A stretch of DNA of 64,000 nucleotides. Origin: Firmicutes bacterium UBA2598 (GTDB lineage Bacteria > Bacillota > PH28-bin88). Positions 56,933 through 64,000 of the stretch are shown here, in pieces. Under the pieces are notes generated by a model, which worked only from the letters and a program-made list of their open reading frames with translations, had not been told where the DNA came from and did not search any database. Each line of letters starts with the position of its first letter. Positions within the stretch are counted from its first letter, which is position 1. The position numbers were made by a program, and so were the translations under genes. The stretch lies in contig DDKM01000103.1 in the NCBI GenBank assembly GCA_002339345.1, forward strand, positions 23,200 to 87,199, read 5' to 3'.

Positions 56933-57331
56933 CTAACGTTCAGCGACTTTTTCAGGGCTTAAGGCTATGGAGGCGGGAAAATCTTTAAGATTCGACGTGA
57001 CTACCTTCTTCCCCTGGACCGCCGCTGTAGCAGCGATGAAGCTATCGGCCATGCCCATAACCTTGCCCTTTTCTGCCCATTCCCGCCTTAATGTCGCGGC
57101 GACTTCAGCGATTTCGCGGTTGATAGGGATGATTTCCCAGTTTTCAAGAAGGGATTTAATTGTTTTCTGGGCCTTAGCCGTCCGTGCTCCGGTCAAGAGT
57201 TCATGGTATATTATTACATTGGTAAAGGCGGCCCCGGATAATATCGTTTCTTCCAGCCATGCTGTAACTCTTGACGAAAGCCTTCCGGTGAGGTGGTCAA
57301 TCAACACACAGGTGTCAATCAAATATCCCAT
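56933..57331 (-). CDS. vapC: VapC-like PIN-domain toxin
   Basis: A 132-residue PIN ribonuclease. Acidic residues in YLIDTCVLID, the YHELLTG glutamate, and MADSFIAATA match the metal site; the last SNLKDFP adds the fourth. Such toxins cut tRNA or rRNA. It overlaps the antitoxin gene by 13 bases. Confidence 0.88.
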   Translation of the reverse strand: MGYLIDTCVLIDHLTGRLSSRVTAWLEETILSGAAFTNVIIYHELLTGARTAKAQKTIKSLLENWEIIPINREIAEVAATLRREWAEKGKVMGMADSFIAATAAVQGKKVVTSNLKDFPASIALSPEKVAER

Positions 57332-57591
57332 GGTAAGACCATCCGATCCTTGTCGCGTACTCTTTCAACCCATTCCGCTCCTGTGCTTGAGGCCCATTCA
57401 GGCGCATCCTCAGGAGCTAAGGCCCCTTGGGTTTCTTTGAAGGATTTCACTTGCATCTCACGGCGCAATTTTTCAGCCACCGCATCGACAATAAAACTGT
57501 TACGGTTGACACCACGGGATTTAAGATATGCGGCCATTTGGTCCACCATTCCCGCTGGAAACCTAATGTGGATCATTTTTGTCTCAGACAT
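57319..57591 (-). CDS. vapB: Ribbon-helix-helix antitoxin
   Basis: A 90-residue protein. Residues 5-45 form a ribbon-helix-helix (KMIHIRFPAGMVDQMAAYLKS), and the acidic/aromatic C-terminus likely binds the toxin. It lies first in the operon, overlapping the PIN toxin gene. It probably represses its own promoter through the palindromes just upstream. Confidence 0.82.
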   Translation of the reverse strand: MSETKMIHIRFPAGMVDQMAAYLKSRGVNRNSFIVDAVAEKLRREMQVKSFKETQGALAPEDAPEWASSTGAEWVERVRDKDRMVLPWDI

Positions 57592-57604
57592 ATTGTAACA
57601 CCCC

Positions 57605-57636
57605 CTGTTATATAAGAATATAACAGATATCTGTTA
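57605..57636. promoter_or_regulatory. Palindromic operator of the toxin-antitoxin operon
   Basis: CTGTTATAT and ATATAACAG flank AAGA (57605-57626). The second arm also starts the perfect 16-bp palindrome TAACAGATATCTGTTA (57621-57636). Three half-sites with TATA-like -10 content sit 14-45 bases upstream of the antitoxin start. Confidence 0.75.
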
Positions 57637-57692
57637 AGAATACAATTGCGTTTCCTGAGCTTCCCAGAAGTCCATCGGTATGCCGGGCGCAC

Positions 57693-57720
57693 CAAAAAAG
57701 AAAGGCCCCCGGAGGGGCCG
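57693..57720 (-). terminator. Terminator behind leuS (repeat copy 2)
   Basis: Same 28 bases as 56762-56789, with the T-rich run on the minus strand. It lies about 150 bases past the leuS stop; 57721-57871 holds no gene I can support. Confidence 0.75.
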
Positions 57721-57871
57721 TTCCACTATTCCCGGAACCAGCGCCGGGAAGGCAAACCTTTAATGACAATCAGGCAAGTCCATTCCAGAAGGAAGTTCAG
57801 AACAATGCTGATGTGTCAGGTATAACTAGTTTCCTGTGACACTTAAGCCGAGTTCTGGCTGGGATTTTTAT

Positions 57872-60358
57872 CTACACCACCAGGTTGATCAGCTTATCCG
57901 GCACCCAGACCACCTTTTGGACTTTACGCCCAGCCAGGATGGCCTGTACCCGTTCCAGCCCGAGTACCAGTTCCTCCACCTCGGCCTGGGTCAGTCCAAC
58001 GGGAATTTCAATCCGGTCGCGAATTTTACCGCTTACCTGTACCACCACGGTGACCATATCCCTGACCAGGGCTGCCTGGTCGTATTGTGGCCAGGGTTGC
58101 CTGTGCACACTGCCCTGGTATCCGATGGCCTGCCACAACTCTTCCGCGATGTGGGGAGCGAAGGGAGCCAGTACCAGTGACAGGATGGTCAGTGACTCCT
58201 TCATCACCGGCAGGTGATGCAGTTCCGGCGCCACCCGGTCCCGGTAATGGTACAGGGCGTTGACCATTTCCATAATGGTACTGATGGCGGTGTTGAAGTT
58301 AAACCTCTGGCTGACATCCTCCGTCACCTTTTTCAGGCAAGCATGGGTAGCCCGCCGGATTTCCGCCTCTTCCGGCAGCAGTTCGCCCCCAGTAAAGGGC
58401 TCCACACCGGCCACCCGCCCGCTAAAGCTCTGCACCAACCGCCAAACCCGGTTCAAGAACCGGTAGCACCCCTCCACACCCTGATCGCTCCACTCCAGAT
58501 CCCTTTCGGGGGGTGCCGCAAAGAGGATGAACAGGCGGGCGGTATCGGCGCCGTAACGGGCAATAATCTCCTCGGGACTGACGGTATTCCCTTTGGATTT
58601 GGACATCTTCCCCCCGTCCTTGAGCACCATACCCTGGGTTAGCAGGTTTTCAAAGGGTTCCTGTACTGACAGCAGCCCCAGGTCGTACAGTACCTTGGTG
58701 AAGAAGCGGGAATACATCAGGTGCAGGATGGCATGTTCCACTCCGCCAATATACTGGTCCACATGCATCCAGTAGTCGACGGCCTGGCGATCAAAGGCGG
58801 CATGGTCTGCCTTGGCACTGCAATACCTCAAGAAATACCAGGAGGAATCCACAAAGGTATCCATGGTATCCGTCTCCCGCATCGCCGGTCCGCCGCAGGC
58901 GGGGCAGGCGGCATGCAAAAAGGCCGGACTGGACTTTAAGGGGGATTCCCCCGTAGGCTTGAACTCCACATCCATGGGAAGTTCCACCGGCAGCTGGTTT
59001 TCCGGCACCGGCACCGCACCGCAACCTTCACAATAAATGATGGGGATGGGTGCGCCCCAGTAACGCTGGCGGGAGATTAACCAGTCCCGCAGCCGGAAGT
59101 TAACCTGGCGCTGGCCGATGCCGTTGGCCTCCATATGGTCAGCGATGGCCCGCTGTCCCTCCCTGTTGTCCAGGCCGTTAAAGGCACCAGAGTTGACCAT
59201 CAGGCCCGGCCCCTCGTAGGCCTCAGGCATGGTATCACCGTTTAACTGTTCACCTTCCGGCTGGATGACCACCCGGACAGGTAAACCATACTTGCGTGCA
59301 AAAACAAGGTCCCGGCTGTCGTGGGCAGGTACGCCCATCACCGCCCCGGTGCCGTAACCCATCAAAACATAATTGGCTACCCAGATGGGTACCCGTTCCC
59401 CGTTCATGGGGTTGATGGCATAGGCGCCGGTAAACATGCCTTCCTTTTCCGTATCCGCCGCCGTCCGGTCCATTTCCTGCATGCGCTGCACCCGGCGGAC
59501 AAACTCCAGGATGGCCTGCTCCTCCGGCCTGCCGGACACCAACTTCCCTACCAGGGGATGCTCCACAGCCAGCACAACGTAGGTAACGCCGAAAACGGTG
59601 TCATGCCTGGTGGTAAAAACCGGCAGCGGGTCATCCATGCCTTCAATGGCAAAATTGAACTGCACCCCTTCACTGCGCCCGATCCAGTTCTCCTGCATGA
59701 TTTTAACCTTCTCCGGCCAACCGGGCAGCAGGGCCAGATCCTTTAACAGCCTTTCGGCATAGGCTGTGATTTTGAAAAACCACTGTTCCAGGTCCTTTTT
59801 CTCCACAACGGCCTGGCAGCGCTCGCATTCCCCGTCAACCACCTGCTCGTTGGCCAGTACGGTGGCGCAGGAAGGACACCAGTTCACGGCAGCCCTTTTT
59901 TTGTAGGCCAGCCCGTTTTTATATAGCTGCAGGAACAACCACTGGGTCCACTTGTAGTAATCGGGATGGCAGGTGGAAATCTCCCTGTCCCAATCGTAAC
60001 TGATGCCCATGGCCTTCAGCTGCCGTCGCATGTTGTCAATGTTGTCCCACGTCCACTGGGCCGGGTGAATGTTACCGTGCTTGATTGCCGCATTTTCCGC
60101 AGGTAGCCCGAAGGCATCCCACCCCATGGGATGCAGAACATTATACCCCTGCATTGTCTTGAAGCGGGCCACCACGTCCCCGATGGAGTAATTGCGTACA
60201 TGGCCCATATGCAGGTTGCCCGATGGATAGGGAAACATCTCCAGGGCGTAGTATTTTGGTCTGGCAGGATCTTCGGTGGTGCTGTACAGCCCCTCTTCCT
60301 CCCACCGTTTTTGCCACTTGGGTTCCAAGACCCTAAATTCGTACCTCTCTTGCAACAC
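57872..60358 (-). CDS. leuS: Leucyl-tRNA synthetase
   Basis: An 828-residue class I synthetase. HMGH lies in [14 protein letters not shown] near residue 50. The editing (CP1) domain contains [28 protein letters not shown] follows near residue 585, and the C-terminal anticodon domain includes [11 protein letters not shown]. The start is GTG at 60356-60358 or the adjacent TTG, both after AAGAGGTGAAG. A much longer reading upstream overlaps the HD-GYP gene and has no homology. Hydrolytic editing appears intact. Confidence 0.94.
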   Translation of the reverse strand: MLQERYEFRVLEPKWQKRWEEEGLYSTTEDPARPKYYALEMFPYPSGNLHMGHVRNYSIGDVVARFKTMQGYNVLHPMGWDAFGLPAENAAIKHGNIHPAQWTWDNIDNMRRQLKAMGISYDWDREISTCHPDYYKWTQWLFLQLYKNGLAYKKRAAVNWCPSCATVLANEQVVDGECERCQAVVEKKDLEQWFFKITAYAERLLKDLALLPGWPEKVKIMQENWIGRSEGVQFNFAIEGMDDPLPVFTTRHDTVFGVTYVVLAVEHPLVGKLVSGRPEEQAILEFVRRVQRMQEMDRTAADTEKEGMFTGAYAINPMNGERVPIWVANYVLMGYGTGAVMGVPAHDSRDLVFARKYGLPVRVVIQPEGEQLNGDTMPEAYEGPGLMVNSGAFNGLDNREGQRAIADHMEANGIGQRQVNFRLRDWLISRQRYWGAPIPIIYCEGCGAVPVPENQLPVELPMDVEFKPTGESPLKSSPAFLHAACPACGGPAMRETDTMDTFVDSSWYFLRYCSAKADHAAFDRQAVDYWMHVDQYIGGVEHAILHLMYSRFFTKVLYDLGLLSVQEPFENLLTQGMVLKDGGKMSKSKGNTVSPEEIIARYGADTARLFILFAAPPERDLEWSDQGVEGCYRFLNRVWRLVQSFSGRVAGVEPFTGGELLPEEAEIRRATHACLKKVTEDVSQRFNFNTAISTIMEMVNALYHYRDRVAPELHHLPVMKESLTILSLVLAPFAPHIAEELWQAIGYQGSVHRQPWPQYDQAALVRDMVTVVVQVSGKIRDRIEIPVGLTQAEVEELVLGLERVQAILAGRKVQKVVWVPDKLINLVV

Positions 60359-60371
60359 CTTCACCTCTTGT

Positions 60372-61121
60372 TTAACAGGCAGACCGGCCAGCCGCCGGGA
60401 CTCCCTTTTCTTCTGTAACCTGTTCCTCCTGTAGAATCGCCAGTAAGGTTTGGGCCACCCGGGGATCAAACTGGATGCCGCTCTGTCTTTGAATTTCCGC
60501 CACCGCCTGTTCAAAGCTCAATCCCGTACGGTACGGCCTGTTACTGGTCATGGCATCAAAGGCGTCAGCCACGGCGATGATTCTCGCCCCCAGGGGAATC
60601 TCCTCACCGGCAAGCCCCTGGGGATATCCCTTGCCATTATACCACTCGTGGTGATGGTAAACCATGGGGATGATATCCCCCAACAGTTCAATGGAGGAAA
60701 GGATATGTGCTCCAATGGCCGGATGTTCGCAAATTTCCTGGTATTCCTCCGGTGTCAGCCTGCCCGGTTTATGTAAAATGCTGCTGGAGATGCCAATTTT
60801 CCCGATGTCATGGAGAATGGCCGCATAGCTGATCCTGCACACCTCTTCCTCCGTCAGACCTATTTGCCGGGCTATCTTTTCCGCATACCGGGTTACCCGG
60901 TCGGAATGACCCGCCGTATAGGGATCCTTAGCCTCCACCGCCGCTGCCAGAGCTTTGATGGTGGAGGTGTATAGATGCAAATTGTGTACATTGGCCTCCA
61001 TCAGCCGATCCGCCAAGTTTCTCAGTTCCTCCGAAAGAACCTGGTAGTCCCTCCGGGCGGTCTGCTCATGGAGGATTAGCTGGGCCAGGACCAGACAAAA
61101 AAACAGGTAGAACAGGGGCAC
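60372..61121 (-). CDS. HD-GYP domain phosphodiesterase (3' part of a frameshifted gene)
   Basis: The frame encodes a membrane helix, a short coiled linker and an HD-GYP domain with [34 protein letters not shown] and [12 protein letters not shown]. These are the residues for c-di-GMP hydrolysis. The first in-frame codon is GTG at 61119-61121, with no ribosome site. The preceding membrane helices lie in another frame (61076-61450). The two frames meet at a run of seven T on the coding strand. Confidence 0.85.
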   Translation of the reverse strand: MPLFYLFFCLVLAQLILHEQTARRDYQVLSEELRNLADRLMEANVHNLHLYTSTIKALAAAVEAKDPYTAGHSDRVTRYAEKIARQIGLTEEEVCRISYAAILHDIGKIGISSSILHKPGRLTPEEYQEICEHPAIGAHILSSIELLGDIIPMVYHHHEWYNGKGYPQGLAGEEIPLGARIIAVADAFDAMTSNRPYRTGLSFEQAVAEIQRQSGIQFDPRVAQTLLAILQEEQVTEEKGVPAAGRSAC

Positions 61122-61450
61122 AAAAAAACCTCAAAAAATAATGACAACCACTGCTGCTCGACAATCTGTTGCAATAGAATACCGGACCGCCCGACCGTCA
61201 GCACCACCACCGCCGATGATGCCAAAAACAGGCCGGCTGGTAGGCCGCAAATTATGGTGGCGTACATCACCGGTGCCCCGTACAGGATATACATGATTTG
61301 CTGTGTATTACCCTTGGTGTAGAAAACCAGGATGGAAATTATGATCCAAAGGGCCCAGACTAGATAGTGGGAATAGGGACGCGGCCGGGAAATAATGGTC
61401 AAAAACCTTTGCCAGCGGTCATCGGGGCTCTCTGGTAATGTACACCGCAT
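61076..61450 (-). CDS. N-terminal membrane part of the HD-GYP protein (5' part of a frameshifted gene)
   Basis: About 125 codons with four hydrophobic helices (SHYLVWALWIIISILVFY and others), resembling a membrane sensor module. I start at the ATG at 61448-61450 after GGAGG. Past the T7 run the frame turns cysteine-rich ([10 protein letters not shown]) and stops soon after, as an out-of-frame tail would. Reading one T twice would join it to the HD-GYP frame without a break. Confidence 0.7.
   Translation of the reverse strand: MRCTLPESPDDRWQRFLTIISRPRPYSHYLVWALWIIISILVFYTKGNTQQIMYILYGAPVMYATIICGLPAGLFLASSAVVVLTVGRSGILLQQIVEQQWLSLFFEVFLCPCSTCFFVWSWPS
61122..61128 (-). other. T7 homopolymer at the frame junction
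   Basis: Seven T on the coding strand between GAGG and GTGCCC. A -1 slip, or one extra T in the DNA, joins the membrane and HD-GYP frames. It could be a phase-variation tract, a slippage site or a sequencing error. Confidence 0.6.
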
Positions 61451-61562
61451 TGAATGGCTTCCTCCTGCCCAATCCGCCCATATTTCGACCAAAAAACAAA
61501 GATTACCAATTCATTATAGCCAAGATCCTCCCTCCCGGTCAACCTTGGCTCTAAGGCAATGG

Positions 61563-61907
61563 TTATTTGGGCAGGGCTACCCGCTTGGCATCCCCCCATA
61601 GTCCTTCCAGGTTATAGAACAATCTGGCGTCGTGCTGGAAAATATGGGCCACCACTGCCCCATAATCCAAAAGGATCCAGATCCCCTCCCGCACCCCCTC
61701 CCGCCTGAGGGGTTGCAGGCCAAATTCCGCCAGTTTTTCTTCCACATGGCCGGCAATGGCCTGAACCTGGATCTTGGAATTTCCCCCGGCGATGACAAAG
61801 TAATCAGCAATAAGGGAAATCCCTTGCAGATCCAAAACCCGGACATCCTGGGCCTTTTTATCCGCCATAGCCTCTGCCATGGCCAGGGCCTGTTCCAGCG
61901 ACGTCAA
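61563..61907 (-). CDS. rsfS: Ribosomal silencing factor RsfS
   Basis: A 114-residue RsfS/YbeB protein that binds L14 and blocks subunit joining. The segments VRVLDLQGISLIADYFVIAGGNS and REGIWILLDYGAVVAHIF are typical. The TTG start overlaps the yqeK stop (TTGA). Confidence 0.94.
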   Translation of the reverse strand: MTSLEQALAMAEAMADKKAQDVRVLDLQGISLIADYFVIAGGNSKIQVQAIAGHVEEKLAEFGLQPLRREGVREGIWILLDYGAVVAHIFQHDARLFYNLEGLWGDAKRVALPK

Positions 61908-62506
61908 TCCATCTCCTCCTCGTCCCGTTTGAGGTTTAACCTACGGGTCTGATCAATTAAGCTGTTCCTTGCCTCCACAGTCACCGGATGCAGTGGTCCT
62001 CCGGTGCTGAGCACATACCGGATGGTTTGGTCCAGGGCCATAATCATGGCCGTGGTAAAATCAGTTTCCACCGCCCGCCTGAGGGTGTTTACACCAGGGT
62101 AATTGCGGCTGGGCTCCACAAGGTCGGCGACAAACACAACCTGATCCAGGAGGCTCATTCCGGGGTAGCCAGTGGTATGCCTGGCTATGGCCTGCAATAC
62201 GGCAGGATCGGATACGCTCCACCGGGTACTGGCCAGGAAAGCCCCTACAGGTGCATGTAGCAATTCCGGTACCCGCCTCTCCACCGGGTGCACGGGTATT
62301 CCTGCCTGTTCGGCCCAATAGAGCAATTCCTCAGGGGGCATTTCCCTGGCAATATCGTGTAAAAGACCCGCCAGGTAGGCCCGTTCCGGGGAACAGCCAT
62401 GACGACCGGCAAGATCCGCAGCGGTCCGGGCGACTCCAAGGGAATGACGGTACCGTATAGGGTTTAGCATCCGGGCCAGTTGGGCCTCAAGTTCCTTATT
62501 GCCCAA
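61904..62506 (-). CDS. yqeK: Ap4A hydrolase YqeK (HD domain)
   Basis: A 200-residue HD phosphohydrolase that symmetrically splits Ap4A. Motifs RHSLGVARTAADLA, LLHDIAREM and ARHTTG. The TTG at 62504-62506 is eight bases after AGGAGG; a TTG two codons earlier is too close. Gene order nadD-yqeK-rsfS is standard. Confidence 0.92.
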   Translation of the reverse strand: MGNKELEAQLARMLNPIRYRHSLGVARTAADLAGRHGCSPERAYLAGLLHDIAREMPPEELLYWAEQAGIPVHPVERRVPELLHAPVGAFLASTRWSVSDPAVLQAIARHTTGYPGMSLLDQVVFVADLVEPSRNYPGVNTLRRAVETDFTTAMIMALDQTIRYVLSTGGPLHPVTVEARNSLIDQTRRLNLKRDEEEMD

Positions 62507-62552
62507 AAGCAAAACCTCCTATGACTTGGTATAGGAGGTCGGTGCAGAAAAC

Positions 62553-62801
62553 TCATGCCCTTGGCTTGGCTTCGTTGACAGTCAGTGCCCGGTTCCCGAA
62601 CTCGATGCCGTTTAAGGCCTCCACCATTCGGTCAGCATCCGCATCAGCAACTTCCACAAAACCAAAACCCCTTGAGCGACCCGTTGCCCTGTCGGTAATG
62701 ATCCGGGCAGATATCACTTCACCATGAGTGGCAAATAAATTTGCCAGATCTTCTTCTTTGGTTGCCCAGGGGAGGTTCCCCACGTATAATGTCCGTACCA
62801 C
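62553..62801 (-). CDS. RNA-binding protein with one RRM domain
   Basis: An 82-residue protein made of one RRM: RNP2 LYVGNL near the start and RNP1 RGFGFVEV near residue 45. Such single-RRM proteins occur in Cyanobacteria and some Clostridia. Target RNAs are unknown. It sits between nadD and yqeK, an unusual insertion into that cluster. GTG start after GAGGTGAGG. Confidence 0.9.
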   Translation of the reverse strand: MVRTLYVGNLPWATKEEDLANLFATHGEVISARIITDRATGRSRGFGFVEVADADADRMVEALNGIEFGNRALTVNEAKPRA

Positions 62802-62839
62802 GTAAGCCTCACCTCACCCTAATTTGGTTGTCAGTGAGT

Positions 62840-62845
62840 ATTATA
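62840..62845 (-). promoter_or_regulatory. Possible -10 element of the RRM gene
   Basis: TATAAT on the minus strand, 39 bases upstream of the RRM gene; no good -35 seen. Confidence 0.35.
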
Positions 62846-62879
62846 TACCGGCACGGGTGGACTATACATGGTTTCCCTA

Positions 62880-63518
62880 TTACTTTTCATTCCTGCCTTT
62901 CTCCCATACCCCGGAATTGGCATAGATACCATTTTGGACAATATACTGCTCCACTGATTCCGGCAACAGGTATTTAATGGAACGATGGCAAGACACCCGC
63001 CGCCGAATGTCGGTGGAGGAGATGGCTAGTGCAGGGACCTCCAGCAGTTCAATGCGTTTGCGAGCATAGGGCGGAATGTGGTTTAGGACGTCATCTCCAG
63101 CCAAAGAAAAACCCGGCCTGGTTGCAGCAATGAAGCTGGTCATGGTCAACATCTCGTCCACGTTTTTCCACGTCAAGATCTCCATGATGGCATCCGCTCC
63201 GGTGATGAAAAAGAACTGGGTTTCTGCCCCATATAGCTGGCAAAAATGCCGGACTGTATCCACCGCATAGGAATAGCCGGGCCTGTCTATTTCCACCCTG
63301 GACACTTCAAAGAAAGGGTTTGTGGCCACCGCCAGCATGGTCATCAGGTAGCGATGACTGGCATCGGTGACCATATAATCCTTTTTATGGGGTGGAATCC
63401 CGGAAGGCACAAAGACCACCTTGTCCAGCCGGAATTGATCCCGCGCAGCCTCTGCCGTCACCAGGTGCCCATAGTGGATGGGATCAAAGGTACCTCCCAT
63501 TATCCCAAGCCGTTTCAC
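62880..63518 (-). CDS. nadD: Nicotinate-nucleotide adenylyltransferase
   Basis: A 212-residue enzyme that makes nicotinate adenine dinucleotide. The nucleotidyl transferase motif [12 protein letters not shown] is in the first 20 residues; the [10 protein letters not shown] motif is near 165. GTG start at 63516-63518, with GGAGGG about 15 bases upstream. Confidence 0.94.
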   Translation of the reverse strand: MKRLGIMGGTFDPIHYGHLVTAEAARDQFRLDKVVFVPSGIPPHKKDYMVTDASHRYLMTMLAVATNPFFEVSRVEIDRPGYSYAVDTVRHFCQLYGAETQFFFITGADAIMEILTWKNVDEMLTMTSFIAATRPGFSLAGDDVLNHIPPYARKRIELLEVPALAISSTDIRRRVSCHRSIKYLLPESVEQYIVQNGIYANSGVWEKGRNEK

Positions 63519-63589
63519 TATTCTTCACAGCCCTCCGACTTCACATGAGTCAATAATTCCGCGTACTGTGCGGTCTGCGACCTGGGGAT

Positions 63590-64000
63590 CTACTCGCGAA
63601 TCTGGCCATCACCGTAAATAATATATTTGATGGTGGTCAGGGCTTCCAGGCCCATGGGCCCCCGGGCATGGAGTTTCTGGGTGCTGATGCCGATTTCCGC
63701 CCCAAAACCAAACTGGTGGCCATCGGTAAAACGGGTGGAGGCGTTGACATAGACCGCGGCGGCATCCACTCCATCCAGAAACTGCCGGGCACGCCGGTAA
63801 TCCCTGGTCACAATGGCTTCGGAATGTTTGGTCCCGTAACGGTGGATGTGGTCCATGGCTTCGGCCATGGAATCAACCACCCGCACCGCCAGGATGAGAT
63901 CCAGGTATTCGGTGGCCCAGTCCTCCTCAGTAGCCGGCAGGATGCCCGGCACCAGTTCCATGGTACGGGCACAACCCCGCAATTCCACCCCCAGGTCCTT
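63590..64000 (-). CDS. proA: Gamma-glutamyl phosphate reductase, 3' part (cut by window edge)
   Basis: The C-terminal 136 residues of ProA, an aldehyde dehydrogenase-like enzyme of proline synthesis. The segments [39 protein letters not shown] are diagnostic (only part quoted here is conserved in order: [26 protein letters not shown]). The frame stays open to base 64000. It lies upstream of nadD, as in many Clostridia. Confidence 0.94.
   Translation of the reverse strand, partial: KDLGVELRGCARTMELVPGILPATEEDWATEYLDLILAVRVVDSMAEAMDHIHRYGTKHSEAIVTRDYRRARQFLDGVDAAAVYVNASTRFTDGHQFGFGAEIGISTQKLHARGPMGLEALTTIKYIIYGDGQIRE

Overview
The window reads as chromosomal DNA of a GC-rich, spore-forming anaerobic Firmicute of the Peptococcaceae type (Desulfotomaculum/Pelotomaculum relatives). 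This rests on conserved Clostridia/Bacillus gene order, sporulation genes (yqfC, yqfD, spoIIP), a glyQS T-box, CIRCE/HrcA control, many TTG and GTG starts with strong AGGAGG sites, and an archaeal-like chaperonin inside the dnaK operon. Almost everything lies on the minus strand, so operons read from high to low coordinates. I see no rRNA, tRNA, CRISPR array or intact insertion sequence.

Region 1 (1-7,640): a lysine fermentation cluster: kamA, kdd, a kamB-like reactivase gene and kamD (cut by the window edge), plus an NhaC-family antiporter gene and a sigma-54 activator gene. A near-consensus -24/-12 promoter precedes kamA. Paired inverted repeats of the form GTGCC-N8-GGCAC occur upstream of both kamA and nhaC, which suggests one sigma-54 regulon run by the neighbouring activator.

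Region 2 (7,640-18,300): central metabolism and translation. It holds a degenerate group II intron fragment, acs, the ccpN-ppsR-ppdK gluconeogenic control set, T-box-controlled glyQS and a DUF4342 gene.

Region 3 (18,400-30,840): the conserved yqf/era block: rpsU, nfeD, floA, an unknown gene, yqfC, yqfD, phoH, pgpH, ybeY, dgkA, a DUF3048 lipoprotein gene, cdd, era and recO.

Region 4 (30,838-41,890): the heat-shock operon hrcA, group III chaperonin, grpE, dnaK, dnaJ, followed by prmA, rsmE, mtaB and a HIT gene. A CIRCE element and a sigma-A promoter sit at its head. hemW lies upstream.

Region 5 (41,890-50,900): a 6S RNA candidate, lepA, murJ, an unknown small membrane protein, spoIIP, a holin-like membrane protein, rpsT (plus strand), holA and a solitary mreB paralog (plus strand).

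Region 6 (50,900-64,000): comEC, a PP-loop/NFACT-R RNA-thiolation-type protein (plus strand), a thiolase, comEA, a VapBC-like toxin-antitoxin pair bounded on one side by its own terminator and on the other by an identical 28-bp copy behind leuS, leuS, an HD-GYP gene split by a frameshift at a homopolymer, rsfS, yqeK, an RRM protein, nadD and the 3' part of proA.

Best leads: the sigma-54 lysine-fermentation regulon with its operator family, the group III chaperonin under CIRCE, the 6S RNA candidate, the T7 frameshift in the HD-GYP gene, and the NFACT-R PP-loop protein.
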